Positions 57,691 through 64,000 of a stretch of DNA of 64,000 bases are shown one piece after another. A program made the position numbers and the translations under genes. Location of the stretch: positions 26,790,642 to 26,854,641 of the forward strand of contig NW_020954610.1 in assembly GCF_900497805.2 (NCBI RefSeq). Direction: 5' to 3'. Position 1 is the stretch's first letter; each line of letters begins with the position of its first letter. Below the pieces are notes generated by a model. The model was not told the DNA's origin, did not search any database, and saw only the letters and a list, made by a program, of their open reading frames with translations. Origin of the DNA: Vombatus ursinus. Taxonomy: Eukaryota; Chordata; Mammalia; Diprotodontia; Vombatidae.

Positions 57691-59079
57691 AGACTACAGA
57701 CTTCTGGAAATTGTTGAGAAGTCATTGAATCAGGGGACTCATCGCTTTGCAAAAGAGAATCACCGAAGACAGTATCATGGGAGTTATCCATTTGAGAAGG
57801 TAGCACCACCAGAATGACCTTCTGAACCATGAAGAAGCAAAATATTTGCCAGAGTGTATCATATGAGCAGATGCCTGCCAATAGGTGAACCTATTTAAAG
57901 TGGATTCTCCTATATGAGTGTCTTTGAGAAGGTTTAGTTCACTCAGAAAGGAATATGGGAGATGAAGTAGGTTGTAACAACAAGTGAAACTATTAACAGT
58001 CTTTTTTTGAAAGGGGATTGTGACCTAAGCTCTGAGTACAACAAAGAGGAGGTTTCCATAACAAGCATCCTCTATGTGGATAAAATCACAGGTGCAGGAC
58101 ATTCTCTAGTTCCATTTTTCCCTCTGTTTAATTTTGTAATATTGGACATATCACATCTCCACTTTATTTTCCTATATGAAGAAAGGTTTACATATGAAGT
58201 GCATATGAAAGAGGAATGTGTGGTGCATTTAAGAATGAAAGCATTAAAATTAATTAATGCCATGGAATTGAAAGTGCTATAGTATCGCACGTATTAGAAA
58301 CCAGAGGGCTATAATAAATGAACTAACACAGAGGACAGTGCAGGTAATTGAGGTGATAGATGGTAGCTGAAACTTTGCACAAAGGGGAAGTGAAAAGACA
58401 GAAAAAAATCACTCAAAAAGTAAAGAAGGACATTGAATAGAAATATTTATAAATTTCCTTGGTTAATGTTGAGTTTGGGGAAATGTGATGGCTTTCAAGG
58501 AGGAATAAGAGTATGTCCTTTGAAAGAAATGAATGTTAAATTGGGAAATTCAACAGTGATTCTCAAACATAAAGTAAATGTACTATCTATAGCACTTAAA
58601 GAATGTTTCATTTTATATGATGCCTTTGTGAAATCTTTTAAATAAAAAAAATGTGGATAAATGAGAAAATAGAGCACTTTCTGAGATCACTTTCTGTTCT
58701 TCAGAAGAAAGATGTTATATAAATCCAAAATATCATTGTTCATAATACCTGTATTTTTAGCTGTGGCCAGATTATTTCAGCTCCTTATGGATGGAGTGAT
58801 CATCCTGCCATGCTTGGATTCATTTTCTGGGCATTGTTTGCCAGATTTGATTTGGACATTCTGTTTTGGACATTCAGGTAATTGTTAATCATTCTCCAGA
58901 GGATGCTTCCTGGGTTAAAATTGGCCTATAGAAGGAGAATTGTTTTATGGGTAACCAGACAGGAGGATGTTGAATTTTTAGGGATGTCAGAAAAGGAAGA
59001 TAGAGGAAATTTGTGGGTATTGATGGTTTATCTTGGCTGTCTTTGCTGCTCAGTCAGGAAAATATGGTACAGGTCAAAA
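57691..59079. other. No recognisable feature
   Basis: Open frames of 60-91 codons show no domain or exon-like context. Confidence 0.45.
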
Positions 59080-59205
59080 AAGCACTGGCTGGGAAGTCAG
59101 AAAACTTTGTTTCTGCCATTTATATATTTATGACCTTGAAGAAGTAACAACCTCTCTAAGCTTCATTTTCCTCATCTTTAAAATGAAGGGATTGGATTGA
59201 TCGAT
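59080..59205 (+). repeat. MIR SINE fragment
   Basis: aagcactggctgggaagtca, tatgaccttgaagaagtaac and cctcatctttaaaatgaagg. Confidence 0.7.
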
Positions 59206-59574
59206 ATATCTATCTGTCTGTCTGTCTCCATGTGGCTATACACTGGCTAATATCATTGGTAGTCAATGCTTATCTTTGGAGGCAAAGTTGTAAAATCATT
59301 CCAGCTGCCATTTTGAATTCTAAAAGGTTTTTATTCAATGAGATCAAGCCTCTGAAGTTCCACTGATTCTGGTTCATACAGATAATCAGAAGGTTGTTTT
59401 TCTGAAATCATATTGGGATTTTTGATATACCATATTGACTTCTGTTTTGTTTTAACCTCAATATTTCACCAGGGAAACAAGCAAGTGTAATACATAAAAC
59501 ACTACAAAAATATAGCTTTTGATCCTGGCTCTACTCATAAATGGCAATGTGAACTTATTCAAGTTATATTAAAG

Positions 59575-59745
59575 AGTATAGGATTTAGAGTCAGAAGACC
59601 TACTCTCATATCTGGGTTCTGCTGTTTCCTACATGTGCCACCCTGGAAAGTCACTTTTCCTCTCTGGGTAAAGTTTCTTCATCTGGGAAATAAGGGGGTT
59701 GAGCTACATGACTTCTAATATTCCTTCTAACTCTGGACTGATGAT
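59575..59745 (+). repeat. MIR SINE
   Basis: aggatttagagtcagaagac, tgtgccaccctggaaagtca, tcatctgggaaataaggggg and attccttctaactctgga. Confidence 0.75.
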
Positions 59746-59829
59746 AATATGATCTATCTTTATGACATGTATTTCTGATGCCCAACTTTTGTGGTAAGTA
59801 TCCCTCAGAGATCATAAGTGATCTTAGAA

Positions 59830-60065
59830 ACAATATTCATCTAGTGCTTTAAGATTTAAAAAGTTTAAATACATGCTCTCATTTTACTACCTTTTACTAC
59901 CAATCATCCCCATTCTACAAAGGAGGAAAATAAGGCCGAGAGAATTTGTGTCTTGCCCAAGATCACACAGCTTATTAAGTATCAAAAAGACAGAAAAGCA
60001 ATTCGAGTTTTCAATGACTCCAAGGCCCACACTTTTCCTGCTGTATCATGCTGCCTCTGAGGATC
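59830..60065 (-). repeat. MIR SINE
   Basis: Reversed: catccccattctacaaagga, ttgcccaagatcacacagct and actccaaggcccacact. Confidence 0.7.
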
Positions 60066-60379
60066 AGCATCTCTTGCAGACTTTTGGAGATTAAACTGGC
60101 AACCATGTCATAATGATTTATTGGAAATTAACATCTTCTTTTAAGGAGAAATAAAAACTTTGATTATACTCTTACATGGTGGTCTGATTCAGATAACTTG
60201 GGAACAATTTAATACATCCTTATAAGGGATTAAGAAAAATTAAAAAAAAAAAAAAACCATCTCTGCATCCCGGATGCTTTTAGGGATCTACCAGTGGGGT
60301 CTAGAGGCAACTATTTGCAACCAGTTTTATGTGAAAGAATAGAAAAACCAAGGGTCTAATCAAGGCTGCTGACGCAGCA

Positions 60380-60610
60380 GGGGAGTGAGAAGAAGCAATG
60401 GGAGCATGCACAGAGGCTCAGGGCCAGGATGAAGAAATTAATAATCCACTTATTATTCAGAACAGCAAATGGCTGCAGGCTATTGGCAAGAAATTCAGCA
60501 ATTATCTGATTAACTGCTAATGTTACACCAGGAAGCCTCTTCTACAGAGACAGTTTTTTTTTTCCTCAAGTGACTCAGAATGGTAAGAAAAGTTTATTTT
60601 GTCCAGGAAG
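60380..60610. other. Candidate conserved non-coding block
   Basis: Repeat-free. Contains cagcaaatggctgcaggcta, tcagcaattatctgattaac and ataatccacttattattcag, a dense mix of E-box, GATA and TAAT-type cores. Conservation is inferred from texture only. Confidence 0.3.
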
Positions 60611-61385
60611 ATGGGTATTCTGAGTAGGTGGATCATATGGTGACCCTGGTGGACTGTCACTGCTTCCACGTTGGAGGGAAATGGCCCTTTCTATTGTTTT
60701 TTATATCTCTTGCTAGAAATATCTGCTCCTATATAACGTCATAACTCAAACTTAATATTACCACTGAAGTTGTTTCACTTTCATTTTGAGCTTTGCTTCA
60801 TAACAGAAGGACTAGGAATCTTTCTTTTCATTGGGAGCTTTCAAAATGGCTCTGGGTTCCTCTCTTGATACCACACTATTATATATCAAGGAGATATTTC
60901 AATTTAGTTTGTAAAATATATTCAATAGACTCACTGGCCTTTGCCTTTTCTTTTAATTCTTAGAGAAGTTTTCTCGGTTCAGAACCAAATATTACCATCA
61001 TTAGCTATGAATAGTTTCTTTTGTCTCTTGCTAGAAAGCTCCCTTTGGCTATTTGGTTGGGCACTGAGTTTTTGGCTATTTGGTAGGGACACTGAGTTTT
61101 AGTTAGCATCTACCTAATATATTCACACTGTGATAGTTTTTTTTTTCTTTTTTGAAATATAAAGTTTAGATGAGACAGCACCTCTTCCCTCATAGTATTT
61201 AAAATCTAGTAACCACAAACATAGAACTTGAAAACACAATATTTTATTTTAAGTATCCTTTTTTGCGGAAGTGAGGAGTATAAACTTATGATTTCAGTGA
61301 TGTAGGGGAACTGCTGGGATGGAAATTCTACCAATGCAGTTCATCAATTCATCTATAATTTAGAAAGTTTTCTGTGGCACTGAGA
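60611..61385. other. No recognisable feature
   Basis: A locally duplicated ggctatttggttgggcact / ggctatttggtagggacac pair lies near 61047-61092. Nothing else supported. Confidence 0.45.
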
Positions 61386-61563
61386 GGTTAAACCAGGGGT
61401 GGAGAGCCTGGGGCCTCGAGGCCAGTGTGGCATTTTGACTGAGTCCAAGTTTTACAGCACAAATCCTTTTACTAAGGAGATTTGTTCTCTGAAGTTTGGA
61501 TTCAGTCAAAGGAACTTGAGGGCCATATGTGGCCTCGAGGCCACAGGTTCCCTTGGGTTAAGC
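61386..61563. mobile_element. Palindromic hAT MITE with 8-base duplication
   Basis: The element (61394-61555, 162 bases) has arms ggcctcgaggcc on both sides and ends caggggtgg and aggttcccttg. The centre pairs too (tgactgagtccaagtttta with tgaagtttggattcagtca). The flanks ggttaaac and ggttaagc match at seven of eight bases. No coding capacity. Confidence 0.85.
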
Positions 61564-62219
61564 TATTTCCTCATACTCATACAGCTTGTGCATGTCAGTG
61601 GTAAGGTTTGAATCCAGTCAGTGTTGATTTCTGGGGCCATTCTCTCCCAGATCCCTTCAGGTGGCCAGAGATCCTGGCATCAACAGGCCCTTTTGGTAGG
61701 CCCACTTGGAACTTATCCTTCCATTGTCCCAGACTTCCCATAGTTAATAATATGCTAACATAGGAGGGTCCAAAAGAAACAGAGCACAAGGAATCCTTTA
61801 TCTCCCTATATTAGCCTCTATTGTCCAGTTCACAGCTGACTCTGGATGCCCCTTGTTAGTGAGATGTTGACCTACCATTTCCCTCCTTTCAAAGCATCCC
61901 AGAACCCCAATCCATTATACTACTCTGATTGTCTTACTCTCTACCCACTTCCCAAGAAGTAGAAGTAGTGGTTTGAGACATAGTTGCTCACACCATGTGG
62001 AAGAGCACAGGTTAAACAACTACTGTTTCCAGTAAGATGGTAGACCATAGGGCTTTGTCATTTGCACTATCTTTCATTGTTCTCTAAGGTCTATTGTTCT
62101 GATACTATGCCCTTTGGACCACTAGGGACTGCCATATGACCTACTACTATATCCTATGAACTACTGGGTTTTTCCATTTGGCTGTACCTGAAGACTCCTC
62201 TATGTGTTGTTTCTCCTCA
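61564..62219. other. No recognisable feature
   Basis: Nothing supported. Confidence 0.4.
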
Positions 62220-62330
62220 TTAAAATGGCAGCTCCTGGAGAGCAGGGATAGTCTTGCTTTTCTATTTATATATTCAGTATTTAGCACAGTGTTGGGTACC
62301 TAGTAGACCCTTACAATTTTTTCCCCATTC
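62220..62330 (+). repeat. L2-type 3' tail
   Basis: cagctcctggagagcaggga, gtatttagcacagtgttggg and acctagtagacccttaca. Confidence 0.65.
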
Positions 62331-62429
62331 CATTAAAGGATGACCTTATATCCATTAGACCAAGCTGTATCTCAGTACATTGGAAAGGTACAAGACAAAA
62401 TATGAGGTCTGTGGAAGCAGTGGCTTATT

Positions 62430-62640
62430 ACTATTGGAGGATTAGTAAAGGCTTCATGAAGGAACTGGAAATTAACTTAGACTTTAAAAGATGAAGAGAA
62501 ATTCAACAGGCAAACAGGGACCAGAGGATGTTCCAGGAATAGAGAATAGTACAAGGCATAGATGTGAGAAAGTTCAAGATATCACTGGGGGCAGGGTGGA
62601 GTGGTAAGGGGATAAGGAAGGACAGGAAGTGGTCCATTTT
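62430..62640 (-). mobile_element. L2 LINE fragment
   Basis: aaaggcttcatgaaggaact, ttagactttaaaagatgaag, aggatgttccaggaatagag and agtacaaggcatagatgtg are reversed L2. Confidence 0.65.
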
Positions 62641-62929
62641 TAAAAAATTTGGCCAGCCTTCATTGAATAAGGTTATCTTTAAAACATTTAAAAAGTAACT
62701 TCAGTTTTCAGCTGAAAGAATAAATTTGAATTTCCTAATTTCTAAATTGCAATAAGAACCAGAATCATAATTAAAATTAACATCCATTATTCTATGTTTC
62801 TTTGATGGCACAGTAATCTGTTTGGTATCTTTGTAATGACACTGAAAGGCAATTTCCAATTTCTACCTATAATATGTTAGGGTATTCTTACTGAAGCCCT
62901 TCTACTATTCAGTCCCTAGCTATAGATTG

Positions 62930-63480
62930 CTACCCCTCCTCTCCTGAAATCCAAAAGGGGAAATTTGACCTTGCAATAGAATCCAAGCTAAAACAGCATT
63001 TGCTGTAATTTTCCAGCAAGATAATTATTCAAGCTAGCATCCTGCAAAGGTTAACTAAGAGAACAAAAACCTCTCTCTTTGTTACAGTTCACAAGATAGA
63101 GGATCTCAGAACATGAGAGCATTTCAGCAGCTAAAAATAAGCATTTAAGTGATAAGTACAAATCCAGTGTGCAAGTAATAGAGCAGCCTTATTTCCAAAA
63201 TGGGTTAATGGAAACTCTTTTATGAAGATATCAATTATAGTGTGGCTAAAAGTCAGTTAAGTAACAATTGGAGGATAAAATAATGGATTTACCTTTTGTA
63301 AATTCGAAGTTTTATTTGAAAGCTTGCTCCTCATTATTGCAGCCTTGATGTATGAAATTAATTTTATCTATATAATAGCATTCATTAAATGTAAAATTTT
63401 AGTGGTAGAAACAAATGCCTTTCATGAATTTGCATAACAGGCATGAAAACATAGGAAGGTTTCAATTTTAAGTTAGTGTG
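62930..63480. other. Candidate conserved non-coding block
   Basis: Repeat-free AT-rich stretch with an exact octamer attttgcat-type site (atttgcat at 63428-63435), caagataattattcaagc and gaaattaattttatc. No alignment is available to test conservation. Confidence 0.3.
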
Positions 63481-63539
63481 TTCTTAGACACTTTTACTAC
63501 CTTATCTACTTCCCATTTATGTCTTGTCACAAAAGATCA

Positions 63540-63905
63540 GTTGAAAAAATTAAGGATATTTAACCTGGAGAATTAAAGACCTAGGGTTTTGGAATTCAAA
63601 TGAAATATCAAAATATGATATTGGTATTCAAATGTTTGAGAGGATCTTCTATGAAAGAGGTATTAGTCTTAGGCTACTTGACCCCAGAAGGCAAAACTAG
63701 GATTAGTGCTTGGAAGTTATGGGGGAGGGGGAGGAAGGAAAGGGTAGATTTCAAATAAAGGTAAGAACTTCCAAAGTCTAAAGGTTCCCAAAGAAAGGAG
63801 CAAGTTTTCCATTGCTGAAAGGTCTCCTAGAAAAGAATGAATAATCACTTTCAGTCTTTGAAGCAATGTTAAACTAGATGACCACAAGTTGCATTCCAAA
63901 ACTAA
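63540..63905 (+). mobile_element. L3/CR1 LINE 3' end
   Basis: tatttaacctggagaattaa, ttgagaggatcttctatgaa, gaccccagaaggcaaaacta and the closing aaactagatgaccacaag follow the L3/CR1 3' order. Confidence 0.65.
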
Positions 63906-63941
63906 GAGGATGTGACTTTTATCATTGCATGATACTTAATT

Positions 63942-63942
<1 letters not shown>

Positions 63943-64000
<58 letters not shown>
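63943..64000. repeat. (CT)n microsatellite, cut by window end
   Basis: At least 28 uninterrupted units running off the edge, so its full length is unknown. Confidence 0.95.

Overview
The window reads as nuclear DNA of a marsupial mammal. The main clue is a tRNA-derived SINE with the head gggcagctaggtgg, in one subtype carrying a 3' tail copied from an RTE-class LINE. Marsupial-type L1, ORF1-only L1 relatives (HAL1-like), RTE/BovB-like LINEs and many old MIR, L2 and L3/CR1 copies support this. The species cannot be fixed from sequence alone. No intact host gene, tRNA, rRNA, CRISPR array or prokaryotic feature is visible. Base composition is AT-rich and CpG-poor except for about 300 bases near 35.05-35.35 kb. 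Names of repeat families rest on recognition by eye, and boundaries without target-site duplications are good to roughly 10-50 bases.

Layout. 0-2.4 kb: old MIR, L3/CR1 and L2 tails. 2.4-10.3 kb: two L1 copies on the minus strand. The second runs from its 5' end near 10.3 kb to its 3' end near 3.6 kb, has an internal deletion in ORF2, and carries a later SINE and a later RTE LINE. 10.4-13.65 kb: a HAL1-like element on the plus strand that split an older MIR. 14.44-15.30 kb: a 5'-truncated L1 with clear 15-base target-site duplications. 17.6-20.3 kb: an L3/CR1 LINE split by about 1.54 kb that holds two direct copies of an unclassified repeat and an L2 piece. 20.6-35 kb: mostly unique-looking sequence with scattered MIR, L2, L3 and hAT-type fragments. 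35.03-37.45 kb: a processed pseudogene of RAB3IP (Rabin8) with target-site duplications and a CpG-rich former 5' UTR. 37.8-46 kb: nested SINEs, hAT-type DNA transposons and L2 copies. 47.5-53.1 kb: L2, then an RTE LINE into which an L1 and a HAL1-like element inserted separately. 54-57 kb: DNA-transposon remnant, SINE and a mosaic L1. 57-64 kb: MIR, L2, L3 and a palindromic hAT MITE within unique sequence that includes candidate conserved non-coding blocks, ending in a (CT)n run cut by the window edge.

Nothing here forms a working gene system. The interest lies in the insertion history: several insertions are bounded by target-site duplications, and one pair is confirmed by a second RTE copy that acts as an uninterrupted reference. 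Further points are the ORF2-less L1 relatives, the shared SINE/LINE tail, and a RAB3IP retrocopy that kept a CpG-rich leader. I saw no evidence for an undescribed functional system.
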